Shown here: one piece after another, positions 41,162 to 48,406 of the stretch
How positions within the stretch are numbered: the first letter of the stretch is position 1
How the letters are laid out: every line of letters begins with the position of its first letter
Assembly (NCBI GenBank): GCA_934295165.1
Contig: CAKRAT010000008.1
Coordinates: 1-48,406, forward strand
Source of the DNA: an uncultured Dorea sp.
GTDB taxonomy: Bacteria > Bacillota > Clostridia > Lachnospirales > Lachnospiraceae
Length of the DNA: 48,406 nucleotides
Reading direction: 5' to 3'
The notes under the pieces: generated by a model
Seen by the model: the letters and a program-made list of their open reading frames with translations, nothing else
Database searches by the model: none
What the model was told of the DNA's origin: nothing
Made by a program: the position numbers and the translations under genes

Positions 41162-42520
41162 TTAATATGGAATTTTAATTATAACCTGTGCGCCGCCAGT
41201 CTTTTTAGAATTGCTTAAAATAAGCTGACCGTCATGTTGTTTGATAATGCTGCTCGTGATATAAAGTCCCATACCAAAGTGCATATTAGAAGTTCTGCTT
41301 TTGTCGCCCATGAAAAACTGTTCTTGTGCATGGTGTAGGGTCTCTGGCGTGAAGCCGCTTCCCTCGTCTGTTATGGATATGTGCAAAAAGCAGTCTGTCA
41401 TTTGCGCTGTTACATAAATTGTCCCCTGTGTTGGAGAGTAGTCTAACGCATTGCTTATCACATTCATAATTGCCCGTTCCAACAGCAACTTATCCGCTTT
41501 GAGTGCGCCCAGGTCAGCTCCCGTTTCCATGTGCAGACAAATTCCTTTAGTAAGGCATAAAGAGCTTGCCTGCGTTTCAATCCGTCTCATGTAATCAGCT
41601 ATATCAAATTTTTCTAAATGAAGCTGATACCCGGCGACTGTCCGGGAAATGTCAATTAACGTCTTAATATAAATGCCTATCTGCTCGGAACTTTCAGTGA
41701 TGTAACCCGCATATAGACGTTGCTCGTCGTCAAGCTCTGTTTCACTTATCAAATCAATATTTCCTTGAATGACGGTCAAAGGTGTTTTCAAATCATGAGC
41801 GAGTGCTGCAATCTGTTCTCTTTGTAATTGTTCCGCGTGCCATTGCTTCTCTAAAGATATTTTCAGATTATCTTTCATATTAGCAAAAGAACAAAGTACA
41901 TCCTCAAATTCTTTGATTTTTGAATGTCCCACTTCAAAATCAAGATTTTGTCCGGCAACCTGCCTTGTTGCTTCAAAAAGCGGGGAGAGCTGCGCCCGCA
42001 TATTTTTTGCAAACTTCGCTATCAATATCACGCATACCGCAATACAATTGATTGCTATGAGAATATAAAGCAGAATTTCCGGTGAGGGAAAATGTTCATA
42101 AAGCCATTCATTTGTAAATTGTGAGCCGATGTAATATTGTAGCACCACATATTCATTTTCGCGGGTCACAAGCAAATACTGTTTGTTGAGGTTTGTATTT
42201 ATCTTCCCAGATATTGCGTATTCCATAGCCCGGTCTAAATCGTCGCCCTCTAAGGTCGTTTCTGTCACTTGATAATTCTTATCCAGCACCAAATACTTGC
42301 AACCCATAGGAAGTTGCACATCTGTCAAATCCGGCGTTGCAGCAATAACAGGAACAAGTTTTTTTGCACTGCGTTCTGAATAATCCGCATAGGTAATAAG
42401 TCCCGTACTGGTTCCGGCTAAAATAAGACTGAATGGTATCACCACCGCACCTATTAGCCCAATCAGAATCATACATAAGAATTTCCAAAAAGACGCTTTC
42501 AGTGATGTTGTTTTCTTCAT
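41162..42520 (-). CDS. Sensor histidine kinase of the immunity module (NisK/SpaK/CprK-like position)
   Basis: Membrane sensor kinase that probably detects a lantibiotic or cell-wall stress and phosphorylates the adjacent regulator. From the ATG at 42518-42520 it is 452 residues. There are two membrane helices (about 13-38 and 150-170), an extracytoplasmic sensor of about 110 residues between them, and a HAMP-like linker. The phosphoacceptor His242 lies in AALAHDLKTPLTVIQGN; the N box is VISNALDYSP and the G boxes are DEGSGF and FGMGLYI. The start overlaps the regulator stop (ATGA); an ATG two codons earlier is also possible. Ligand specificity cannot be read from sequence. Confidence 0.9.
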   Translation of the reverse strand: MKKTTSLKASFWKFLCMILIGLIGAVVIPFSLILAGTSTGLITYADYSERSAKKLVPVIAATPDLTDVQLPMGCKYLVLDKNYQVTETTLEGDDLDRAMEYAISGKINTNLNKQYLLVTRENEYVVLQYYIGSQFTNEWLYEHFPSPEILLYILIAINCIAVCVILIAKFAKNMRAQLSPLFEATRQVAGQNLDFEVGHSKIKEFEDVLCSFANMKDNLKISLEKQWHAEQLQREQIAALAHDLKTPLTVIQGNIDLISETELDDEQRLYAGYITESSEQIGIYIKTLIDISRTVAGYQLHLEKFDIADYMRRIETQASSLCLTKGICLHMETGADLGALKADKLLLERAIMNVISNALDYSPTQGTIYVTAQMTDCFLHISITDEGSGFTPETLHHAQEQFFMGDKSRTSNMHFGMGLYITSSIIKQHDGQLILSNSKKTGGAQVIIKIPY

Positions 42521-43176
42521 TCCCATTTATACCCAATCCCCCAGACTGTCGCTATCGGCTGAATATCCAGTTTGTTTAATTTTGCCCGGATATTTTTGAT
42601 ATGAGTAGAAATTGTAGAATTATCACTGTCGCCCTCTAAGCTGAAAACCGCTTCGTAAATCTGTTCTTTTGAAAATACCTGTCCTTTGTTCCTTGCAAGA
42701 TATTCACAAATCAGATATTCGCTTTTGGTTAAGATAACGGGCATGTTATCTACCCGTAATTCTTTTGCAGATAAATCAATTTTTATTCGGTCAAAGGTAA
42801 GTGCGGTATGGCGTTCCCTGTGTTCACGCCGTAAGTGGGCGTTTACCCTCGCCCGTAATTCTGCAATTCGGAAAGGTTTTGTCAGATAGTCGTCTGCTCC
42901 CAGACCAAGCCCAAATGTGATGTCATGTTCCATTGTCTTTGCAGTCAGAAAAAGAATAGGGTAGTCCACAAGGGAACGGATTTTATCACAATAAGAAAAA
43001 CCATCTATATCCGGCATCATAATATCCAGTATAATCAAATCGTACCTATTCAGTTTATCAAGCGGCACCTGTGCAGCAGAGGTATAGGCAGTTACAAAAT
43101 GCCCGTCCTTTTGCAGTCCATTTTTCACAAGCTCTAAAATAGCCTGTTCATCATCAATCATAAGGATCGCTGCCAT
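42517..43176 (-). CDS. OmpR-family response regulator of the immunity module
   Basis: DNA-binding partner of the kinase, expected to switch on the LanFEG operon. The 219-residue protein has the receiver domain (1-115) with MIDDE at 6-10 and phosphoacceptor Asp51 in LIILDIMMPDIDGF, and Lys80 in LTAK. A winged-helix effector domain (about 125-219) contains LTKSEYLICEYLARNKGQVFSKEQI and ends VWGIGYKWE. AAAGGAGG is 7 bases before the ATG at 43174-43176; a longer frame would overlap the upstream lipoprotein gene end. It is followed by the kinase with a 4-base overlap. Confidence 0.92.
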   Translation of the reverse strand: MAAILMIDDEQAILELVKNGLQKDGHFVTAYTSAAQVPLDKLNRYDLIILDIMMPDIDGFSYCDKIRSLVDYPILFLTAKTMEHDITFGLGLGADDYLTKPFRIAELRARVNAHLRREHRERHTALTFDRIKIDLSAKELRVDNMPVILTKSEYLICEYLARNKGQVFSKEQIYEAVFSLEGDSDNSTISTHIKNIRAKLNKLDIQPIATVWGIGYKWE

Positions 43177-43237
43177 ATTGTTGCCTCCTTTCGTTGTCGT
43201 TTTCAGTATAGCACAAGCTACAAGGGCAGGAAAGCTG

Positions 43238-44047
43238 TCATTGTCGCTTTGCAATATAGTAGTTATCATTTACATTGACCGCAACCGCTTCAGCTTTATC
43301 GGTTCCGTAAATCTCATAAATATCTGTGTAAAACCAATTCTCCCGCCCTTGTCCAGCATTTTCCCCGTACCAATCAATCTTGCTTAAATCTTCCTTTGAC
43401 AAAGGGATTTTCGTTTCTGTATCGAATGTAACACTTTCTGCAAGAATATCAATGTAGCTGCCTAATTCATCATCCGATACCATATCAGACGTTACTTGAT
43501 AAATCGTCCCCCCACAAAGGAGTTGTGTTGCATTTTCTGGATTGACTTCAAAGCTGCCGTTTATAGATTTTTCTGTTTTCTTAAAATCAAAAACCATATC
43601 GTTATCCTTGACATTCTCGCTGATAACAGCTTTATGATACCCACCATTTATATCTACAATCAGATAAGCATCTGCGTTAGGAGCTGCATATACATTGAGG
43701 AAAGGAATAATGTAAGCGGCTTCTGGTGCTTTCTCTGCCAAATCCGCTAAAGAATGAAAGGTAGCCGTTTCAACATTTTCTTGCAGCAATATTTTCCCTT
43801 TTTCATCTATGGCTGCCAGTTGCCGGATATATCCAATCCATTCTCCAAGCCCACCATTCGATACGGTATCTGCCAAAATCGTGTAATTGTTGCCCTTATA
43901 GGAAAATCGTGTTACGTTTTCCGTATCCAGATAACATTGTTCTTTGTCACTGGAATATTCTTTGATTTTATCCTGTAAAGAGCAGCCGGCAAGAGCGGCA
44001 CAAACAATAAAAGCAAACAGCACAAACATAATCCGTTTTTTATTCAT
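43238..44047 (-). CDS. NisI/SpaI-like lantibiotic immunity lipoprotein
   Basis: Lipoprotein expected to sit on the outer face of the membrane and bind a lantibiotic, sparing lipid II. The 269-residue protein has a signal peptide with lipobox ALAGC (Cys22). Two related units follow: about 45-70 reads FSYKGNNYTILADTVSNGGLGEWIGYI and about 180-210 reads CGGTIYQVTSDMVSDDELGSYIDIL. NisI of the nisin system is also built from two SpaI-like units. The start overlaps the upstream permease stop by 8 bases, so it belongs to the transporter operon. The peptide it recognises is unknown. Confidence 0.82.
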   Translation of the reverse strand: MNKKRIMFVLFAFIVCAALAGCSLQDKIKEYSSDKEQCYLDTENVTRFSYKGNNYTILADTVSNGGLGEWIGYIRQLAAIDEKGKILLQENVETATFHSLADLAEKAPEAAYIIPFLNVYAAPNADAYLIVDINGGYHKAVISENVKDNDMVFDFKKTEKSINGSFEVNPENATQLLCGGTIYQVTSDMVSDDELGSYIDILAESVTFDTETKIPLSKEDLSKIDWYGENAGQGRENWFYTDIYEIYGTDKAEAVAVNVNDNYYIAKRQ

Positions 44048-44771
44048 AATTTTTTCGCCCCTCCCAATGAGAAAACCATAGTAAAGTCAATAACACGCCG
44101 CCTATTGTTAATGCAGCAATCCATATCCATTCTGTTACATGAACAGAAAGCCCATTGTTCAAAACATCATGCACCCAGTTCATAGACCATGCAAAGGGGA
44201 TATACCGCCATATTCCTTTTAACTCAATATTACTGTATAGAATACATTGCAGGCTTTCAAATACACCCAAAAACAATGAGATACCCAGTCCAAACCGAAA
44301 GCTAAAGAATAAATGCAGAGCATAAATAATTAAATTGTAAAATGCCATTCCTGCGGCTGCTTTAACTAACATACTCAGTTGTACGGTATCAGCTATTTTT
44401 AAAAAATGAACGCCAAGCAGAAAGACAAGAAACAGATAAAACAGCGCAGCTATTCCTGCTCCATATAAAACGACCAATTTTGTCAGCATAACTTTATATC
44501 GGTTAGGTACTTCAAGCAATATTTGAAAGTGTGAAGCCTTTTCTTCTAATAAGACATTCAGGCTAACGATAACACTTATCAGCAAAGGAAAAACGGTTGC
44601 TGTAATCTCCAATATCATTTTTAACTTTTTGTAATCCGCTGTGCTTCCATATAAGACATAGTAAACAATAAACAGCAATGCCCCAACAACAGGCAGACAT
44701 AAATGCATCGTCCAAAACGGCGTATGCTTCACTTTTACCAGTTCAGAATGAACCGCTCCAAGAAAGCCCAT
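44040..44771 (-). CDS. Lantibiotic-immunity ABC transporter permease (LanG/MutG-like)
   Basis: Integral membrane subunit of a LanFEG-type exporter that removes lantibiotics from the membrane. The 243-residue protein has about six helices and the family-like start MGFLGAVHSELVKVKHTPFWTMHL, where a short amphipathic 'SELxKxK..' element precedes the first helix (about 26-45). The last helix ends near 233 and is followed by WFSHWEGRKNYE. It is 5 bases after the other permease gene. Assignment as LanG rather than LanE is by order and resemblance only. Confidence 0.85.
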   Translation of the reverse strand: MGFLGAVHSELVKVKHTPFWTMHLCLPVVGALLFIVYYVLYGSTADYKKLKMILEITATVFPLLISVIVSLNVLLEEKASHFQILLEVPNRYKVMLTKLVVLYGAGIAALFYLFLVFLLGVHFLKIADTVQLSMLVKAAAGMAFYNLIIYALHLFFSFRFGLGISLFLGVFESLQCILYSNIELKGIWRYIPFAWSMNWVHDVLNNGLSVHVTEWIWIAALTIGGVLLTLLWFSHWEGRKNYE

Positions 44772-44776
44772 ACTGT

Positions 44777-45496
44777 TTACCTCCTTTTTGAAAAATCCTT
44801 TGCGTCCACAAAAGATAATACAACGAATAAGAATATTGATAGTGCAATAGAGATAAAAACGGTTGTGGAAAAGCCGGGATTTCCTGCAAAAGTTCCGTTT
44901 AGGTCAATCCCCATAAGCGGCTCTGCCAGTTTCGCCGCCCAACAATACGGCATGAGCCACCAAACGGCTGTGTTTCCCAACGAGACAGGAAGAAGTATTC
45001 CAGGTACGGTATTTAGTATTATCGGCACAAACAGCCCTGTTTTACGCGCAAGATACAAGCATAACGGGATTTGCCAGACGGACGCGAGAGCAATCGCTAT
45101 GCAACCTGCTATACTCTGTGGGACAGAATATACCGCCGTTTCCGGGGAAATGATATTGCTGCTTGAGATAAGTAATGCTAAAAATATTCCTGCTACAAGC
45201 AGCTTTTCAATCAGAATAATTCCTTTTGCCATTTCAAATTTTGAAAGGTTCAAGGGCATAGAAAATACAGAATAATATTTCCCTGCGCTTTCTTCTTTCC
45301 GGTGTGATAAGGAACATAAAATTGCGATTGCTCCCGGAAGCAGGAACTCATACCACCAGTAAAGCGTCATATATTGAAAACCGATGAAGCCGCCCACTAT
45401 CCATGCAAAAATAGCTGTGATAAGTGGAATGATGAAAAGCAGCTTGTTTGATATTGTCCTTTTGAATTTCAAATGTTCTGATTTTAAGTAGTTCAT
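44777..45496 (-). CDS. Lantibiotic-immunity ABC transporter permease (LanE/MutE-like)
   Basis: First permease of the LanFEG exporter. The 239-residue protein begins MNYLKSEHLKFKRTISNKLLF, the same 'SEHLKFKRT' type lead-in as MutE/EpiE permeases. It has about six helices spread over 20-235, with the polar stretch CSLSHRKEESAGKYYSVFSMPL between helices. It follows the ATPase gene by 3 bases and precedes the second permease, so both permeases probably form a heterodimer. Confidence 0.87.
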   Translation of the reverse strand: MNYLKSEHLKFKRTISNKLLFIIPLITAIFAWIVGGFIGFQYMTLYWWYEFLLPGAIAILCSLSHRKEESAGKYYSVFSMPLNLSKFEMAKGIILIEKLLVAGIFLALLISSSNIISPETAVYSVPQSIAGCIAIALASVWQIPLCLYLARKTGLFVPIILNTVPGILLPVSLGNTAVWWLMPYCWAAKLAEPLMGIDLNGTFAGNPGFSTTVFISIALSIFLFVVLSFVDAKDFSKRR

Positions 45497-45499
45497 GCC

Positions 45500-46201
45500 T
45501 TACCCCTCCCTGTGGTTATTTTTTACAACGTCCATAAAAAGCTGTTCCAAATTTTCATTCGCATTAAGTTTCCCCTCATAGCCTAAGACACCGCCCGCAA
45601 TAATGCCGATATGGTCTGCTGTCTGCTGCACCTCGGAAAGAATATGACTGGATAAAATAACGGTAATTCCCTTTGCCGGAAAGGAACGGATAAGCTCCCT
45701 AAGTTTTTCAATCCCCACCGGGTCAAGACCGTTTGTAGGCTCGTCAAGAATAAGCAGCTTCGGACTATTTAATAATGCAATCGCAATTCCAAGCCGTTGC
45801 TTCATTCCAAGAGAAAACTGTCCGGCTCTTTTTCTGCCTGTTTCTGTCAGCCGGACGATTTGGAGCACTTCCTCAATCTTTTTGTCTGTCAGCCCTAAAA
45901 GGGTTGACCTAACTTTCAGATTTTCATAGGCGGTTAAATTCTCATAAAGCGGCGGCATTTCAATCAATGCCCCGATGTGGTTTAAGTCGCTTCTCTGCCA
46001 TGTGTGACCGTCAAACTCAATGCTTCCAGATGTCGGCTTCAAAATGCCTGTTATCATTTTGAGTGTTGTGGACTTTCCGGCTCCGTTTGCTCCTAACAAT
46101 CCATAGACAGAGTTTTTTTCAATGTTCAGCGATATGTTATTTACGGCTGTCTGCCCACTGAATGATTTGCAGAGATTTGTTGTTTTCAAAATTATACTCA
46201 T
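45500..46201 (-). CDS. Lantibiotic-immunity ABC transporter ATPase (LanF/MutF-like)
   Basis: ATP-hydrolysing subunit of the LanFEG exporter. The 233-residue protein has Walker A GANGAGKST at 37-45, signature FSLGMKQ at 129-135 and Walker B LLILDEPTNGLD at 149-160. The Q-loop position is occupied by Glu (IGALIEMPPLYENLTAYENL, Glu81), the 'E-loop' described for lantibiotic-immunity ATPases. It is the first gene of the operon lanF-lanE-lanG-lanI-lanR-lanK. Its ribosome site AAAGGA is held in the 3' arm of a hairpin (46210-46242). The promoter at 46414-46442 lies 212 bases upstream. Confidence 0.93.
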   Translation of the reverse strand: MSIILKTTNLCKSFSGQTAVNNISLNIEKNSVYGLLGANGAGKSTTLKMITGILKPTSGSIEFDGHTWQRSDLNHIGALIEMPPLYENLTAYENLKVRSTLLGLTDKKIEEVLQIVRLTETGRKRAGQFSLGMKQRLGIAIALLNSPKLLILDEPTNGLDPVGIEKLRELIRSFPAKGITVILSSHILSEVQQTADHIGIIAGGVLGYEGKLNANENLEQLFMDVVKNNHREG

Positions 46202-46209
46202 ATTTTGTA

Positions 46210-46242
46210 CTATCCTTTCTTTTGATTATGCTAAAAGGATAG
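46210..46242 (-). promoter_or_regulatory. Hairpin covering the lanF ribosome site
   Basis: Perfect 9-base arms CTATCCTTT (46210-46218) and AAAGGATAG (46234-46242) on the plus strand mirror on the transcript. The AAAGGA ribosome site lies in the 3' arm, 11 bases before the ATG. It could limit translation until opened. Confidence 0.6.
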
Positions 46243-46413
46243 CTGTAAATTTTGAAGATTTCATAAAGAAAATAGAATTTCCCAGAATAATATAATATCC
46301 CTTTCTATAAGGTAGAACGATTGAGAGCCACAAAAAGATAATGCATAAACAAAATTTTTTCAAAAAACATAATGACAAACTGTCTAATTTATTTCTCTCA
46401 TAAGATAAAAACA

Positions 46414-46442
46414 ATTATAACGCGCTAAAAGTATTACTGCAA
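46414..46442 (-). promoter_or_regulatory. Sigma-A-type promoter of the immunity operon
   Basis: Minus-strand TTGCAG (46437-46442) and TATAAT (46414-46419) are 17 bases apart. About 210 bases of leader precede lanF; one 62-codon frame in the leader (46226-46414) lacks a ribosome site. The place equals the tet(M) promoter/leader locus of Tn916. Confidence 0.7.
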
Positions 46443-46463
46443 AATATCCGGCAAAAAATAAAT

Positions 46464-46491
46464 AGGACTTACACTTCAAAATGCAAGCCCT
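46464..46491 (-). terminator. Terminator after the orf13-like gene
   Basis: Arms 46464-46473 and 46482-46491 pair over 10 bases with two G-T wobbles; the minus strand ends ATTTATTTTTTG. It begins 9 bases after the orf13-like stop and insulates the immunity promoter. Confidence 0.7.
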
Positions 46492-46500
46492 AATCTTATG

Positions 46501-47403
46501 CTATCCTACAATCTTCCAGTTATCGTCCTTATGAAGCACAAGCTCATACTGCGAAATTTGCGTCATTTTCGACTTGTTATCCAGATATTTCACAGACACA
46601 CTGACCTTGAGGTTATCGCCATCTTTGGTAAAGACAGGATTTACCAGTTCTGAAAATACATAATCGCCGGATACAGGAGCAAGCACACCGTCTTTGACAT
46701 AGTAGGCAAGTTCTTTCTCCGTAGCGGTAGGGTACAGTTTGAAGAATGTTTCCAAGAAAGCGGTAGCGTCCTTAACTGTGTCAGAGCTAACACTGACATC
46801 TGCTTCCTGTGCTTTTGGCTCATACTTTGATTTCTGTACTGCCGGAGCAAGGGTGGGATTTTGGGTAATGACCATTGCACCGTCCTTATCCACATGAACC
46901 GTCACCGTGTAGTTTTCTACAACTGCCTGTGTCTGTTCTCCCTCTTTTACCTGCTGATCTACTTCGTAGTCAACGGTAAAATCGTCCGTACCAGACTGTT
47001 CCACATTCCAGACCAGCACATTTGTAACAGTGGCACTGGTTGGTATATCTGTTCGGATAGTATCGGCGTTCAAATCCTGCAATTCTTTGGTCAGATATTT
47101 ACTGATTTCTGTTGTCCTTGCTTCAATCGCTTCCTTGCTGGTATCCCATGTGTAGTAGGCTTTCGCAAAGTTCTTGACAAAATTTTCAATCCCGTTGGTG
47201 TCGTTCAACTTTAACTGAATGATTTCTTTTTCGTGCACTGTGTGGGTATCAATGGCGGTAAAGTTCTTGTACATGCCAAAACTGGTGCTTGCAAGAAGTA
47301 CCGCCCACAAAAGCAGGACAGATTTCTTGTGTGTCCCGACTTTCATGGTACGCACTTTCTTTTCTTTGGGTTCTTTCATTGTTTTTTCTTTCTTCTTAAA
47401 CAT
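46501..47403 (-). CDS. Conjugal transfer protein TcpC-like (Tn916 Orf13-like)
   Basis: Bitopic protein of the conjugation channel. The 300-residue protein has a very basic cytoplasmic tail (1-27), one membrane helix at about 28-45, and two NTF2-like outer domains (about 70-185 and 205-300), the layout of TcpC/Orf13 proteins. The second domain includes DATAFLETFFKLYPTATEKELAYYVKDG and ends HKDDNWKIVG. AAAGGA lies 8 bases before the ATG. It follows the orf14-like gene by 14 bases, as in Tn916. Expected partners (VirB4- and VirD4-like) lie outside the window. Confidence 0.9.
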   Translation of the reverse strand: MFKKKEKTMKEPKEKKVRTMKVGTHKKSVLLLWAVLLASTSFGMYKNFTAIDTHTVHEKEIIQLKLNDTNGIENFVKNFAKAYYTWDTSKEAIEARTTEISKYLTKELQDLNADTIRTDIPTSATVTNVLVWNVEQSGTDDFTVDYEVDQQVKEGEQTQAVVENYTVTVHVDKDGAMVITQNPTLAPAVQKSKYEPKAQEADVSVSSDTVKDATAFLETFFKLYPTATEKELAYYVKDGVLAPVSGDYVFSELVNPVFTKDGDNLKVSVSVKYLDNKSKMTQISQYELVLHKDDNWKIVG

Positions 47404-47417
47404 ATTTCAAGTCCTTT

Positions 47418-48406
47418 CTATTGCTTAATTCTTCCGGCACAAATGATGTGCTGTTGCCAGTAGGCAGAGGTCAAATCGGTATAACCAATGGGATTTCCGG
47501 CATGGTACATCTGATTATTTCCAGCATAAATACCCACATGGGTAACATAGTCACTGGTATTGTAAGTGGAATGGAAAAATACCAAATCGCCAGCCTGTGC
47601 CTGTGACAATGGGATATGCTGTGTTGCGTCATACTGTGCCTGTGCAGTTCGTGGCAAACTAATTCCGGCTTTTCCGTAGCACCACTGGGTAAGACCAGAA
47701 CAGTCAAAAGAGGTGTTCGGATTACTGCCACCATAGACATATTTCCAGCCTTGATATTTCAATGCTTCATTCATAACCGCCTGTACGGTTGCGTTGCTGA
47801 ACTGCTTTACAGTCAGATATTGATTGACCAGCTCCACATAAAACATATTTCCGTAGTTATAACGCCAGCCACCATTTTTACTGACAGCTATCGGAGTGGT
47901 ATAGGTTACTTTTGTACCGCCGGATTTGTTTTTTGCGAAATTCTCTGCAAGATTGAAACTGTGCTTTTTCCCATTTTTTGCCACATAGTCTGCATAGCCA
48001 CCACCATAGTTATAGGACTGAATGACCACGTTAATGTCTGTCATACCTTTCCCTTTACAGGAAGAAAGCAGGGACGCAAAATATTTACACCCCTGCTTGA
48101 TAGAATCCTCTGTACTTAATGAGTTCGGCGGTAACCCCAGACTTTCACTGGACTGCATGACATCGGTAGCTGTACCGCCACTTTCCACCTGTATGATAGC
48201 AAGCAAGACATTCACATACTCCGAAATACCGTTTTCTCTGGCGTATTTTTCTACCATTGGCTGATGTTTGAGAACATCTGCTGACAGGTTCATGCCGGAG
48301 TAGACCGCCGAATAGCTGTTAGAGTTGTCATCATCTTCGCCGGAAATCAGTATCCCGAAAAAGAGGACGATGGAGAAAAGGACAGGAAATATCGTACCTA
48401 TGATAA
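47418..48406 (-). CDS. Bifunctional lysozyme / NlpC-P60 cell-wall hydrolase (Tn916 Orf14-like, CwlT type), partial
   Basis: Wall-cutting enzyme that opens peptidoglycan for the conjugation channel. The frame runs open through the right edge, so the 5' end is missing; an internal ATG at 48291-48293 is not the true start. The visible N-terminal part is a hydrophobic membrane segment and SGEDDDNSNSYSAVYSG linker. A lysozyme-like domain follows (about 40-180; LLAIIQVESGG, with catalytic Glu, and QSYNYGGGYADYV). The C-terminal NlpC/P60 domain has FDCSGLTQWCYGKAG (catalytic Cys), THVGIYAG (His) and YHAG. This two-enzyme layout matches Orf14 of Tn916 and CwlT of ICEBs1. Confidence 0.92.
   Translation of the reverse strand, partial: IIGTIFPVLFSIVLFFGILISGEDDDNSNSYSAVYSGMNLSADVLKHQPMVEKYARENGISEYVNVLLAIIQVESGGTATDVMQSSESLGLPPNSLSTEDSIKQGCKYFASLLSSCKGKGMTDINVVIQSYNYGGGYADYVAKNGKKHSFNLAENFAKNKSGGTKVTYTTPIAVSKNGGWRYNYGNMFYVELVNQYLTVKQFSNATVQAVMNEALKYQGWKYVYGGSNPNTSFDCSGLTQWCYGKAGISLPRTAQAQYDATQHIPLSQAQAGDLVFFHSTYNTSDYVTHVGIYAGNNQMYHAGNPIGYTDLTSAYWQQHIICAGRIKQ

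Larger units (their letters stand above)
37064..48406. mobile_element. Tn916/Tn5397-like integrative conjugative element, left part
   Basis: From the cotJC junction to the window edge every gene fits a Tn916-family ICE. In order: TndX-like serine recombinase, orf8-like, orf7-like sigma and orf9-like repressor, then a lantibiotic-immunity module, then orf13- and orf14-like conjugation genes. The int/xis pair of Tn916 is absent, as in Tn5397. The immunity module occupies the place of tet(M). The right end is outside the window, so the total length is unknown. Confidence 0.85.

Noticed and set aside
46226..46414. 62-codon minus-strand frame in the immunity leader
   Set aside because: Its start overlaps the promoter -10 element, it has no ribosome site, and it extends over the hairpin before lanF. 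It may be read as leader RNA, not a gene.

Overview
The window looks like a chromosome segment of an anaerobic, endospore-forming Firmicute, most probably a gut Lachnospiraceae (Clostridia). The evidence is the minus-strand order rel-apt-recJ-secDF-scfB-scfA(SCIFF), the spoIIGA-sigE...sigG sporulation block, spoVT, a cotJ spore-coat operon, a division and cell-wall (dcw) cluster, and low-to-moderate GC with strong AGGAGG ribosome sites. No rRNA, tRNA or CRISPR array was seen.

Layout. 1-9.3 kb: an edge fragment of a metallo-hydrolase, then (p)ppGpp synthetase/hydrolase, adenine salvage, RecJ, the SecDF translocase motor, and the SCIFF peptide with its radical-SAM maturase, all on the minus strand. 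9.4-15.8 kb: spoVT (with a textbook sigma-G promoter), yqeY on the plus strand, a PrsA-like foldase, mfd and pth. 15.9-21.4 kb: small unknown genes, a HAD phosphatase, sigG, a beta-CASP metallo-hydrolase, sigE and spoIIGA; the spoIIG-type promoter carries Spo0A-like boxes. 21.8-33.4 kb: the dcw cluster (mraZ, rsmH, ftsL, two class B PBPs, mraY, murD, ftsW, ftsQ, ftsZ), led by a promoter with five evenly spaced MraZ-type boxes. 33.5-36.0 kb: a small membrane protein, DegV and a second SEDS glycosyltransferase. 36.1-37.08 kb: cotJA, cotJB and the front part of cotJC on the plus strand.

At about 37,063 cotJC is cut by an integrative and conjugative element (ICE) that runs off the right edge of the window. 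Next to the junction is a large serine recombinase of the TndX/TnpX type. Then come Tn916/Tn5397-type regulatory genes (orf8-like, orf7-like sigma, orf9-like repressor) and conjugation genes (orf13/TcpC-like and orf14-like lysozyme/NlpC-P60). Where Tn916 and Tn5397 carry tet(M), this element carries a complete lantibiotic-immunity module: ABC transporter LanFEG, a NisI/SpaI-like lipoprotein with two repeated domains, and a response regulator/histidine kinase pair. It has no lantibiotic structural or modification genes in view. So the element looks like a mobile antimicrobial-peptide resistance island that has interrupted a spore-coat gene. If the recombinase can excise it, cotJC would be restored.

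Sequence-level signals of interest: a nearly identical 38-nt palindrome in two distant intergenic regions; hairpins that contain ribosome sites before a PBP gene and before lanF; a palindrome around the recombinase promoter; and a double hairpin between the SCIFF peptide gene and its maturase gene. All functional calls rest on reading the sequence and on family knowledge. No search or alignment was run.
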